This document shows positions 13,889 to 21,828 of a stretch of DNA of 35,744 nt, piece after piece. This DNA is from Mycobacterium sp. E1214. GTDB taxonomy: Bacteria; Actinomycetota; Actinomycetes; Mycobacteriales; Mycobacteriaceae. The position numbers were made by a program, and so were the translations under genes. How positions within the stretch are numbered: position 1 is the stretch's first letter; each line of letters starts with the position of its first letter. The notes under the pieces are model-generated. The model saw only the letters and a program-made list of their open reading frames with translations, did no database searches and was not told where the DNA came from. The stretch spans positions 1 through 35,744 of the forward strand of contig NZ_LZJC01000044.1 of assembly GCF_001666755.1 (NCBI RefSeq), read 5' to 3'.

Positions 13889-16426
13889 ATGTCTGACGGA
13901 AGTGCCGACGACATCGACCCGTGCGTGCGCGTCTACGGGACGCGGGTCCACAATCTGCGGGGTGTCGACGTCGCGGCGCCGCGTGACGCGCTGGTCGCGT
14001 TCACCGGTATCTCCGGATCGGGCAAATCGTCGTTGGCCTTCGGCACCATCTACGCCGAGGCGCAGCGCCGTTACTTCGAATCGGTCGCTCCGTACGCCCG
14101 TCGGCTGCTCTTGCCCACCGGCGCGCCGAAGGTGGACGACATCACCGGGCTGCCGCCCGCGGTCGCGTTGCAGCAGCGGCGGGGGTCGGCGACCTCCCGG
14201 TCGACGGTCGGCACCGTCACCACGCTGTCCAACCTGTTGAGGATGCTGTTCTCCCGCGCCGGAACCTACCCGCCGGGTGCCACGGAACGACTGGATTCCG
14301 ATGCGTTCTCCCCGAACACCGCCGTGGGCGCGTGCCCCGAGTGCCACGGTCTCGGACGAATCCACCGGGTGACCGAGGAGACGCTGGTGCCCGACCCGTC
14401 GCTGACCATCCGAGAAGGCGCGGTAGCCGCGTGGCCGGGTGCGTGGCAAGGCCAAAACCTGCGCGACATCCTCGTCACGCTGGGGTACGACATCGACAAG
14501 CCGTGGCGTAAACTGCCTCAGCGTCAACGCAACTGGATTCTGTTCACCGACGAGCAGCCCACCGTCGAGATCGATCCGAGCCAGCACCCCGTGCAGGCCG
14601 ACTATTACTACAACGGCACCTTCTCCAGCGCCGAACGCCACGTCCGCCACACGCTGGCCAACTCCCAGAGCGCCATGATGCGCCGGCGGGTGCTGCAATT
14701 CGTCGACAGCGTCGAGTGCCCGACATGCGCCGGTTCCGGGCTGCGGGCCGAGGCGCTGCGGGTGACGTTCGCCGGGCGCACCATCGCCGACTATGTGGCG
14801 ATGCCGTTGGCTGATCTGGCGAACGCGTTGCGCCCCACCGCTTCTCGTACTGACGCCGCCGCCGCGTACGAGTCGACGGAATCCGGTGAGCTGACCGAAG
14901 TGGCGACCATGATCGCCGCGGATCTCGTCGCACGCCTGCAGGTACTCATCGATCTCGGCCTCGGCTATCTCACGCTCAGCCGGCGTACCCCGACGGTGTC
15001 GCCCGGCGAGTTGCAGCGGTTACGCCTGGCCACGCAACTGCGCGCCGGATTGTTCGGCGTGCTTTACGTGCTCGACGAACCGTCGGCCGGACTGCACCCC
15101 GCGGATGCCGAACCATTGCTCGACGTGCTCGATCGCCTACGGCGGGCCGGCAATTCGTTGTTCGTGGTCGAGCACGACATGGACGTGGTACGCCGCGCCG
15201 ATTGGATCGTCGACGTGGGGCCCGGGGCGGGGGAGCTTGGCGGGGAGGTGCTCTACAGCGGGCCGGTGCCCGGACTCGCCGACGTCGAGAGGTCGATCAC
15301 CCGACGGTACCTGCTCGAGGAGGCTACGCCGGCGTCTCGGCCACCCCGCACACCGTCCGGCTCAATGATTCTGCGCGGCATCTGCTTTCACAATTTGAAA
15401 GATCTCGACGTGGACCTGCCACTTGGCGTGTACACGGCGGTCACCGGAGTGTCCGGTTCGGGCAAGTCGACGCTGGTCGTCAAGGTCCTCGGCGACGTCG
15501 TCAACGGCCAGCTCGGGACGCGCCGCGCCGTCGAGCCGGCCGAACCCGACGCCGAGGACACCGACGTGGAGACAATCGATGTCGACCATGACGCGAGCGT
15601 CGGCGTGACGGCGACGGGGGTTGAGCAGATCAACCGGTTGGTGTCGGTCGACCAACGCCCCATCGGGCGGACGCCGCGTTCGACGCTGGCGACCTACACC
15701 GGCTTGTTCGACGCGGTGCGTCGCGAATTCGCCGCGACCCCCAAGGCGCGGCGCCGCGGTTGGACGGCGGGCAGATTTTCTTTCAACGTGGCCGAAGGCC
15801 GGTGCCCCACTTGCCAGGGCGAGGGCTTCGTGTCCGTCGAATTGCTGTTCCTGCCAGGCACGTACGCTACCTGCCCCGCGTGTCATGGAGCGCGCTACTC
15901 CGACGAGACGCTCGAGGTGCGTTATCGCGGCCGCACGATCGCTGACGTGCTCGCGATGACCGTCGACGAAGCCGCGGAGTTTCTTGCCGACGTTTCCCAC
16001 GCTGCGCGGAGCCTGGCCACACTACAAGAGGTCGGCCTCGGCTATCTCCGGCTCGGCCAGCCCGCGACCGAACTGTCGGGCGGCGAGGCCCAGCGGATCA
16101 AGCTTGCCTCCGAACTGCAGAGGCCGCGGCGGGGGCACACCCTCTACGTCCTCGACGAGCCGACGACCGGGCTGCATCCCGCCGATGTCGACCTGCTCGA
16201 TCGTCAACTGCACCGCCTGGTCGATGCGGGCAATACCGTCGTGGTGGCCGAACACGACATGCGGATGGTCGCCGGCGCGGATTGGGTGATCGACTTGGGA
16301 CCCGGAGCCGGCAGCGACGGCGGTCGGGTCGTTGCGGCCGGGCCGCCTGAAACGGTGGCACGCGCCGAACACAGCCGCACGGCGCCGTATCTGGCCAAGC
16401 GGATGGCGCCGTCCCCCACTCGCTGA
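13889..16426 (+). CDS. UvrA-like ABC ATPase without the UvrB-binding domain
   Basis: An 845-residue tandem ABC ATPase of the UvrA family. The first Walker A is GISGSGKSS (about 41-48). The first zinc module is CPECHGLGRI (149) paired with CPTCAGSGL. The first signature is VSPGELQRLRLA, a weakened form of LSGGEAQRIRLA, followed by LYVLDEPSAGLHP. The second half has GVSGSGKST, a zinc finger CPTCQGEGF with CPACHGAR, an intact LSGGEAQRIKLA and YVLDEPTTGLHP. Between Walker A and the first zinc Cys there are only about 105 residues, against about 215 in canonical UvrA, so the UvrB-binding domain is missing. Such short UvrA paralogs (DrrC-like) occur in actinobacteria and may protect against DNA-binding drugs. 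It is unlikely to replace UvrA in excision repair. Confidence 0.9.
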   Translation: MSDGSADDIDPCVRVYGTRVHNLRGVDVAAPRDALVAFTGISGSGKSSLAFGTIYAEAQRRYFESVAPYARRLLLPTGAPKVDDITGLPPAVALQQRRGSATSRSTVGTVTTLSNLLRMLFSRAGTYPPGATERLDSDAFSPNTAVGACPECHGLGRIHRVTEETLVPDPSLTIREGAVAAWPGAWQGQNLRDILVTLGYDIDKPWRKLPQRQRNWILFTDEQPTVEIDPSQHPVQADYYYNGTFSSAERHVRHTLANSQSAMMRRRVLQFVDSVECPTCAGSGLRAEALRVTFAGRTIADYVAMPLADLANALRPTASRTDAAAAYESTESGELTEVATMIAADLVARLQVLIDLGLGYLTLSRRTPTVSPGELQRLRLATQLRAGLFGVLYVLDEPSAGLHPADAEPLLDVLDRLRRAGNSLFVVEHDMDVVRRADWIVDVGPGAGELGGEVLYSGPVPGLADVERSITRRYLLEEATPASRPPRTPSGSMILRGICFHNLKDLDVDLPLGVYTAVTGVSGSGKSTLVVKVLGDVVNGQLGTRRAVEPAEPDAEDTDVETIDVDHDASVGVTATGVEQINRLVSVDQRPIGRTPRSTLATYTGLFDAVRREFAATPKARRRGWTAGRFSFNVAEGRCPTCQGEGFVSVELLFLPGTYATCPACHGARYSDETLEVRYRGRTIADVLAMTVDEAAEFLADVSHAARSLATLQEVGLGYLRLGQPATELSGGEAQRIKLASELQRPRRGHTLYVLDEPTTGLHPADVDLLDRQLHRLVDAGNTVVVAEHDMRMVAGADWVIDLGPGAGSDGGRVVAAGPPETVARAEHSRTAPYLAKRMAPSPTR

Positions 16427-16497
16427 GCGGGATTCCGCGATTTCAGAGCGGATCGGCGCAGCGACGCGGCCCGTTCACCACGGGCCTGTCACGGCGG

Positions 16498-17298
16498 TTA
16501 GGGAAATCCCGGGTGCCCGGGCAGGCCGTTCAGGCTTCCCTCGATGCCGTGCAGGTCCCCCTGAATGCCCTGCAGTTGCTGCTGGATCGCCTGCAGGTCC
16601 GACAGCGTGCTCTGGTAGGCGGGCTGGCTCTGGTCCACCATGGCCGACTGGGATTGCGGGCAGTAAGAGACGATGGCGCCCGCGGTGACCTTCGCGCTCT
16701 GGTCGGCGTCCCACACCGAGGATCGCTGCACGAAACCGGCGGCGTCAGCGAAGTTCGGCTGGTGCGCCAGGAAGTCGCAAACGGCGTGCCCCTGCGCCAT
16801 GACGTATTCCTGGCTGGGCACCGGCACGCCCTCGCGCCGCAACGCGCCGACGAACGCCGCGTCGGCGATTTGGAGGCGCGGTGCCGGCGCCCTCGGCGCG
16901 GCTCGGCTGGGCGGCGCGGCGGTCGCCGACGGGGTGTCGCTGGGCTGGGCCTCCGACGGTTGCGCCGACGAATCTTCGTGGCGGACGGACACCATCATCA
17001 CGACCGCCACGGCGACGGCCGCCAGCGACAGCGGCACTGCCGCCAGCAGGCTCAGGCGGCTCAATGCGCCGGCGCGCCGCCGCGGCGACTTGGGTACCGC
17101 GACTCCGCGGTCTCGGGGGACGACGACGGCTTCGGGCGTCCGCGCGAGGTCGGGCAAGGGCCCCCTGCCGCTGTGGGCGAGGAGCTCGTCGAGCAGTTCG
17201 TCGGCCTCTCGAGATGACAGCTGACCGCCCTGCCCGCTCGATCGGCGACTCAGAGCGATCCGCCGTAACTCTGCGTCGATGGTTTCGCGGTCGCGCAT
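16498..17298 (-). CDS. Membrane-anchored DUF732 protein
   Basis: A 266-residue protein. The cytosolic N-terminus is charged (RDRETIDAELRRIALSRRSS, then LSSREADELLDELL). One membrane segment (LSLLAAVPLSLAAVAVAVVMM, about 88-108) leads to an Ala/Pro/Ser linker and an external DUF732 domain: DAAFVGALRREGVPVPSQE, GHAVCDFLAHQ, AGAIVSYCPQS with its two Cys. The tail is Gln- and Gly-rich with a likely coiled coil (LSDLQAIQQQLQGIQGDLHG). DUF732 is a mycobacterial exported-protein domain of unknown function. The start ATG at 17298 is internal to a longer frame and chosen because the upstream part is Arg/Pro nonsense. It is divergent from the exported DUF6636 gene. Confidence 0.82.
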   Translation of the reverse strand: MRDRETIDAELRRIALSRRSSGQGGQLSSREADELLDELLAHSGRGPLPDLARTPEAVVVPRDRGVAVPKSPRRRAGALSRLSLLAAVPLSLAAVAVAVVMMVSVRHEDSSAQPSEAQPSDTPSATAAPPSRAAPRAPAPRLQIADAAFVGALRREGVPVPSQEYVMAQGHAVCDFLAHQPNFADAAGFVQRSSVWDADQSAKVTAGAIVSYCPQSQSAMVDQSQPAYQSTLSDLQAIQQQLQGIQGDLHGIEGSLNGLPGHPGFP

Positions 17299-17460
17299 AT
17301 CAACCAGTTTGCGAGTGTCACGGCTCTGTGACAAGTTCCGGCGCCCTCTGGAGCAACCGGCCATTTGGTGATCCTCGGCCGCCGGGCGCCGCGGTGCGCA
17401 AGGATGAGCGTCGTGACGCTCACGCGGGGTGAGCACAGACGGGAAGGCGAGGGCACACGG

Positions 17461-17883
17461 GTGAGCAGAGCGCTAAGGGATGCCGTCATGGCGATCGCGA
17501 TTGGTGGATCCGGGATCGCCTGTACACCAACACTATTCGCGTCGGCGGCGCACGCGGACGGAGACTATGTCGCCTTCCTCTCCCCGACGCGCAACATCAG
17601 TTGCGAGATCAATTACCGCCGACAGGGCCTCCCCGACGAGGCCTTCTGCTTCGCGCTGTCGCGCCCGGAGTCGGCGACCCTGAACCCCGACGGCACCTTC
17701 TCGGTGTGCACCGGCGAGGGTTGCCTGGCGAACGCGGCGGAGAACACGCCCACGCTCGGTTACGGCCAGACGATGACGAACGGACCGTTCACCTGCCGGT
17801 CGGAGGTCGGCGGGGTCACCTGCACCGTCGCCTCGGGCCGGGGCTTCACGATCTCCAGCGCGGCGATCACCCCCGTCGGCTAA
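17461..17883 (+). CDS. Secreted DUF6636-like protein
   Basis: A protein of about 140 residues, with a GTG start at 17461; ATG 17404 is an in-frame alternative. A signal peptide ends ASAAHA before DGDYVAF. The mature part has six or seven Cys arranged in the DUF6636 style: PTRNISCEINYR, EAFCFALSRPE, FSVCTGEGC, PFTCRSEVGGVTCTVASGRGFTIS. These exported proteins are common in mycobacteria and their role is unknown; disulfides are expected. The preferred start gives a compact signal peptide and has GGGAAGG about 12-18 nt upstream, which is a little far. The 3' end overlaps the convergent gene by 4 bp. Confidence 0.75.
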   Translation: MSRALRDAVMAIAIGGSGIACTPTLFASAAHADGDYVAFLSPTRNISCEINYRRQGLPDEAFCFALSRPESATLNPDGTFSVCTGEGCLANAAENTPTLGYGQTMTNGPFTCRSEVGGVTCTVASGRGFTISSAAITPVG

Positions 17884-18137
17884 GACTGCGGGGGCGGTCC
17901 GGGATCCGGCGGGGGCGCTCCGTCCGGCGGAGGCGCCGGCGACGACGGATGCGTGCAGTCGGGCACGTAAATCAGGGTGTGGCCGATCATCGTCCAACCG
18001 ATCCCGCACCCCGGCGGCACGAGTGGGGCCGTGCCGCCGGCGGCGATGAACAGCGCCGCAGTGGCGCAAAGGATTGCCGAAGGCCCCGGCCGGCGACGGG
18101 CGCTCGCCGGCGCTGCTTCACCCGCGTCGTCCGGCAT
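17880..18137 (-). CDS. Small proline-rich exported protein
   Basis: An 85-residue protein starting at ATG 18137 with GGAG 8-11 nt upstream. A basic N-terminus is followed by a hydrophobic helix (SAILCATAALFIAAGGTAPL) acting as signal or anchor, a small Cys-containing core (PPGCGIGWTMIGHTLIYVPDCTHP) and a tail of Pro and Gly. This short core with two Cys and a Pro-rich end recurs in small mycobacterial exported proteins; I do not know a function. It is part of the exported-protein cluster 16.5-20.7 kb. Confidence 0.68.
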   Translation of the reverse strand: MPDDAGEAAPASARRRPGPSAILCATAALFIAAGGTAPLVPPGCGIGWTMIGHTLIYVPDCTHPSSPAPPPDGAPPPDPGPPPQS

Positions 18138-18276
18138 CCGACATCTCCGCTCTCGCAAGCCTCCAGTCTGCGAGGGGCCCCGGCCGGTCGCAACTCGAGA
18201 GGGCGCCGGCAGCGGCGGGCCGTCGGCGACGCGAAAGCCGCCCCGACGCGATCGCCGGGGCGGCTTCCACTCGTGC

Positions 18277-19395
18277 TCAGTACAGGGGCACCCAAACACC
18301 GAAGAACCAGTAGCCCCAACCGCCGTACTGCCAGTTGAACACCGGGATCACGGTGAAGGTGTTGTAGTTGAAGGGTCCGAAGTCGGCCCGCGCGACGGCG
18401 ACGTCACGCGGCGGCCCCGCCCAGGGCCGGTTCCAGCCACCGGGAGGCGGGGGACCGTCCCAGCCACCGGGAGGCGGCGGGCCCTCCCAGTGCGGCGGCG
18501 GGTGGCCCGGCGCCGGGCCGTCGTTCCAGCCGTATCCGCGCTCGCGCGGCGGCGGCGGTGCGCCACGTCCGATGATGTTGAACTGCACCTCCGGCCCCGC
18601 GGGACCACCGATCTGCGCGCTGGCGGTCACGACGTCGTGGCGCGCGATGTAGGGCTGGTGCGGGGGCTGGGTGCTCGGCGGGTTGAGCGCGGGCCGAGCG
18701 GGCGGCGGGTTCTGGCCGTGACCGGGGCCGTTGGGCTGGTTGCCCTGCTGGTTCGGCTGGTTCTGCCCGGGCTGGTTCTGTCCCGGCTGGTTCTGTCCCG
18801 GCTGGTTTTGCGGCTGCCCCTGCTGGTTCTGCGGGTTCTGCCCGTGCCCGTTGGGCGGGTTCTGCCCGCCCTGCGGCGGGTTGTTCGGGCCACCACTCTG
18901 CGGGCCCCCGTTTCCGGGTCCGTTCTGCGGGCCGCCGTTGCCGGGCCCGTTCTGCGGGCCGGAGTTACCCGGCCCATTTTGCGGACCACCGTTACCCGGC
19001 CCGTTCTGCGGACCACCACCGCCGGGACCGCCCTGCGGGCCACCGTTGCCCGGCCCGTTCTGCGGGCCGGAGTTACTCGGCCCGTTCTGCGGACCACCAC
19101 CGCCGGGGCCGCCCTGCGGGCCACCGCCACCGGGGCCGCCCTGCGGGCCGCCGCCATGCGGGGCGCCCCCACCGGGACCACCCTGTTGGCCACCCGGCGC
19201 ACCACCGCCGCCGCCACCGGGCCCGCCGGGGTTACCACCACCGCCGCCGCCTCCGCCGCCACCGCCGTGGCAGTTCGGACATGGCGGTGGCGGGTCAAGC
19301 GGCGCGGAGAATGCATAGCCCGCGCTGAACGTCGCGGCGGACAAGCCCAGGCCGGCCGCCACCGCGGCCGCGCCGACGGCACGTTTCATGGTCAT
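18277..19395 (-). CDS. Secreted Gly/Pro/Asn-rich repeat protein
   Basis: A 372-residue exported protein. The signal peptide is about 1-30 (VAAGLGLSAATFSAGYAFS), followed by PPPPCPNC. Residues 44-100 are Gly/Pro runs; 83-166 are nonapeptide repeats GGPQNGPGN with Gly variants; 195-214 contain PGQNQ pentamers. A Pro-rich linker leads to a conserved-looking C-terminal domain of about 130 residues containing ARHDVVTASAQIGGPAGPEV, a Pro/Trp-rich zone and a closing aromatic strand pair ending WGYWFFGVWVPLY. The start ATG at 19395 follows GAGGGGAC. The extended repeat region would be flexible and could span the cell wall, with the aromatic end as the folded head. Function unknown. Confidence 0.8.
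   Translation of the reverse strand: MTMKRAVGAAAVAAGLGLSAATFSAGYAFSAPLDPPPPCPNCHGGGGGGGGGGGNPGGPGGGGGGAPGGQQGGPGGGAPHGGGPQGGPGGGGPQGGPGGGGPQNGPSNSGPQNGPGNGGPQGGPGGGGPQNGPGNGGPQNGPGNSGPQNGPGNGGPQNGPGNGGPQSGGPNNPPQGGQNPPNGHGQNPQNQQGQPQNQPGQNQPGQNQPGQNQPNQQGNQPNGPGHGQNPPPARPALNPPSTQPPHQPYIARHDVVTASAQIGGPAGPEVQFNIIGRGAPPPPRERGYGWNDGPAPGHPPPHWEGPPPPGGWDGPPPPGGWNRPWAGPPRDVAVARADFGPFNYNTFTVIPVFNWQYGGWGYWFFGVWVPLY
18754..18816. repeat. 15-bp tandem repeats (PGQNQ units)
   Basis: Units related to ctggttctgtcccgg repeat in tandem inside the Gly/Pro/Asn-rich gene and encode PGQNQ on the minus strand. At least three near-identical units are visible. Confidence 0.8.
18892..19149. repeat. 27-bp imperfect tandem repeats (GGPQNGPGN units)
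   Basis: About nine units of 27 bp containing cccgttctgcgg encode the nonapeptide on the minus strand. Units differ by single substitutions (Asn or Gly at variable positions), which suggests expansion and contraction by slippage or recombination. Confidence 0.8.
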
Positions 19396-19429
19396 AGTTG
19401 CGTCCCCTCTTGGGTGTCGATCGCCTGCC

Positions 19430-19900
19430 CTACGGGCAGGTGACGTCCAACTCGAATGGCTTGGTGACGGGCTGCGGTTGCTGGGGGTTGCTCATGTCGG
19501 TGCCGGTCGCGGTGCCCTTGATGGCCCACTGCTTGCCGTTGACGGCCGCACCGGCGTTGGCGGCCTGGTTGGGGGCGGCGTCGGAGAACCCGAGGATGAC
19601 GTTGTTCACGCTGCCCAATCCGACGGAGTGCACGATCGGCGGGTTGCCGTTGCTGACGACGGCACCGACCCCGGCCGTCGGGTCCCCGATGCCGATGTTG
19701 ATGTTGTCGCCCGCCGGGGTGCAGGTGACCTGCCCGGAGACATTCTGCGCTTGGCCGTCGACAATCACCTGCGGGCCCGCCGCTCCCGCAGCCGACGAGG
19801 AACCGGACGCCCCGGTACTCGATTTGTTGCTCGAACAGCCCGCGCTGGCCGCGACCACCACGGCCACGCCGGCTACGCCGATCACGATCCCACGCTTCAC
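19430..19900 (-). CDS. LpqH-family 19-kDa-type lipoprotein
   Basis: A 156-residue lipoprotein starting at GTG 19900 with GAAGGGA upstream. The signal peptide VKRGIVIGVAGVAVVV ends in the lipobox ASAGC, with the acylated Cys at 22, followed by SSNKSSTGASGSSS. The mature domain closely follows M. tuberculosis LpqH: PQVIVDGQAQNVSGQVTC, GDNINIGIGDP, GNPPIVHSVGLGSVNNV, WAIKGTATGTDMSNP and the final FELDVTCP, with the Cys pair likely disulfide-bonded. LpqH is a surface lipoprotein and TLR2 agonist. The neighbours differ from those of M. tuberculosis lpqH, so it may be the ortholog moved or a paralog. I leave the symbol blank. Confidence 0.88.
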   Translation of the reverse strand: MKRGIVIGVAGVAVVVAASAGCSSNKSSTGASGSSSAAGAAGPQVIVDGQAQNVSGQVTCTPAGDNINIGIGDPTAGVGAVVSNGNPPIVHSVGLGSVNNVILGFSDAAPNQAANAGAAVNGKQWAIKGTATGTDMSNPQQPQPVTKPFELDVTCP

Positions 19901-20079
19901 TACTGCATCCCTTCGTGTCGCTGGTTCGGCTACCTTGACCATCGCGGCTGCAACGCATTACCGCGTGCGCCGGCCCGCGGAGCGGGTCCCACGGCCGCTG
20001 CGCCGGATACCCGATCGCCGAAATTTGCAAACGCCACGTTACGTCGCCGTCGCGGCGGGTTAACTGGCCAACCCGGGCG

Positions 20080-20727
20080 TCACGGCAGAATGTGCAGCCC
20101 CCACCTGTTGAGGAGCGGGTGGATCAGCATGAAGTAGGTCGTGTAGTCGTCGCCCTCGGGCGAGGACATCAGCAAGCCGACCGCGCTGACCGTGCCGTCG
20201 GAGTTCATGACGAAGCCGGGGCTGCCGCTGTCGCCGTCGAGGCTGTACACGCTGGCCTCCACCACGTCGCCCTGGACGCCGTTGACGACGCCGCACGTCT
20301 CGCCGGTGACCGCGCCGATCTTGCAGAAGGGCATGCCCTCTTGGATCTGCGAGCGGCTCAGCGTGTCGCGGACCCGGTATCTGCCGCCGACGTCTCCCAC
20401 CGGCGGCCCGATGCTGGGATCCAGGCGGATGATCGCAGCGTCCCGCTTCTCGCCCTCGTGCTCGCTGGCGGAGATCCTGCCCAGCGGGGCGGCGTCGCCG
20501 TAGGTCCATTCCTTGCCGTCGTGCGAGTCGCAGTGCCCGCTCGTCATCAGGTAGTAGCTGCCGTCGTTGCCCTGCGCCGCGAACCCGGCCGTGCAGCCAC
20601 CCGCCCCGTGGTCGACGCTGACGCCGGGCATGGGCGGCGGAGCCGCCTGCGCGGGGCTCGCCCACACGATCGTGCCCAACGCCATGGCTCCCGCGAGGCC
20701 CGATCCCCGCAACAACCCTCTGCCCAC
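20080..20727 (-). CDS. Secreted trypsin-fold serine protease
   Basis: A 215-residue exported protein. GTG 20727 has a strong ribosome binding site (GGAGGAG, 5-6 nt spacing). The signal peptide LLRGSGLAGAMALGTIVWA ends SPAQA before APPPMPG. The catalytic triad of the chymotrypsin fold is complete: H65 in MTSGHCD, D96 in KRDAAIIRLD and S167 in GDSGSPGF. Cys pairs (GGCTAG, SGHC, FCKIG, ETCGV) suit disulfides. The small size and motif spacing are like streptogrisin-type or mycobacterial S1 proteases without a PDZ domain. There is no obvious pro-domain. The next gene upstream (hydrolase, 20825) is also on minus, about 97 bp away. The target is probably extracellular or cell-wall protein. Confidence 0.88.
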   Translation of the reverse strand: MGRGLLRGSGLAGAMALGTIVWASPAQAAPPPMPGVSVDHGAGGCTAGFAAQGNDGSYYLMTSGHCDSHDGKEWTYGDAAPLGRISASEHEGEKRDAAIIRLDPSIGPPVGDVGGRYRVRDTLSRSQIQEGMPFCKIGAVTGETCGVVNGVQGDVVEASVYSLDGDSGSPGFVMNSDGTVSAVGLLMSSPEGDDYTTYFMLIHPLLNRWGLHILP

Positions 20728-20824
20728 GCCGTCTCCTCCGCTGATATCCGGCAGATGGTAGCAGCGCCGACCCTCAAATACGTTGTTGACCAGCAAGTTT
20801 CACGCGCACGAAACGTGAGCCAGG

Positions 20825-21700
20825 TCACTCCGGTCCGACGTGCCTGGCCAAGAAATCCAGCACCGCGCCGGCGAAGATGTCGTTGCGATCGCCGGCGACC
20901 ATGTGGCCCGCGCCGCGCACATCGGTGAACTCCACCTGCGGGAAGCGAGCCAGAAACTCCTCGGCGCGCTCCTGGGGAACCAGGTCGCTCATCTGCCCGC
21001 GGATCAGCAACATGGGCACCCCGCCGCGCAGGATCACCTCGACGGCCGCGTGCATGCGGTCCGGGTCGGTCACCTCGAACGGCGGGAACGCCGCGGTGCC
21101 GCTGATGAATTGCGGATCCCAGTGCCAGAACCAGCGACCGCCGCGGCGGCGCAGGTTGGTGGCCAGGCCTTGCAGGTCGGTCGGTCGGGGCCGGTGCGGG
21201 TTGTACTCGGCGATCGCGTCGGCGACCTCGTCGAGCGAAGCGAACCCCGACTCCACCTTGTCGGACATGAAGGCGTGGACGCGATCCGCCCCGGACTGAT
21301 CCATGTCCGGCACGATGTCGACCAGGACGACGGCGCTGGCGATGCCCGGCGACAGCTCGCCCGCCAGCAGCATCGCGGTGAACCCGCCCAAGGAGGCGCC
21401 CACCAGCACCGGCTGCGGCGGCAGCGTGCGCAGCACCTGCGCGACGTCACCGGCGAAGCTGACCACGCGGTAGTCGCCGTCGCGGGACCAATCCGACTCG
21501 CCGTGCCCGCGGAGGTCCACGGTGACGGCCTGCCAGCCGCGCCGAGCGACGGCGGCGGCGGCCTTGCCCCACGACCGGCGCGTCTGCCCGCCGCCGTGCA
21601 GGAACACCACCGCCCGCGCCCGCGGGTCGCCCAGGCGGTCCGCGGCGATGCGCAGCCCGCCGGCCCCCTGGATCGAGAACGGTTCGGCTACCGCGGTCAT
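20825..21700 (-). CDS. Alpha/beta hydrolase (BpoB/epoxide-hydrolase-like)
   Basis: A 291-residue cytosolic hydrolase with all core motifs: HGGGQTRRSWG oxyanion region, DLRGHGESD, the nucleophile S103 in VGASLGGFTA, the acid D239 in RGQMSDLVP and the catalytic H266 in GAGHMVAGD. The Ser nucleophile argues against an epoxide hydrolase and for an esterase, C-C hydrolase or cofactor-free haloperoxidase-like enzyme. The start may be ATG 21700 or GTG 21703; no strong Shine-Dalgarno sequence is seen. It is divergent from the amidase with about 128 bp between. The substrate is unknown. Confidence 0.88.
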   Translation of the reverse strand: MTAVAEPFSIQGAGGLRIAADRLGDPRARAVVFLHGGGQTRRSWGKAAAAVARRGWQAVTVDLRGHGESDWSRDGDYRVVSFAGDVAQVLRTLPPQPVLVGASLGGFTAMLLAGELSPGIASAVVLVDIVPDMDQSGADRVHAFMSDKVESGFASLDEVADAIAEYNPHRPRPTDLQGLATNLRRRGGRWFWHWDPQFISGTAAFPPFEVTDPDRMHAAVEVILRGGVPMLLIRGQMSDLVPQERAEEFLARFPQVEFTDVRGAGHMVAGDRNDIFAGAVLDFLARHVGPE

Positions 21701-21828
21701 CACGCGATCGTAGAGCGTCGCGGTCGCCGACCTGCGGGAGTTCGACCGCGTCGCGGCGCCCCCGCCCCCGACCTAGGGGGCACCGCGGATACCTTGTTGG
21801 CGAGGATCAGCGGACGAGCGGAGAAGCC

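Noticed and set aside
18754..19149. Possible CRISPR array
   Set aside because: The repeats are contiguous, lack unique spacers and keep the reading frame of a secreted protein.
18731..19318. Plus-strand Cys/Gly/Pro-rich repeat frame opposite the repeat protein
   Set aside because: Its repeats are the antisense of the GGPQNGPGN and PGQNQ codons. The minus frame has a signal peptide, a ribosome binding site and a folded C-terminus.
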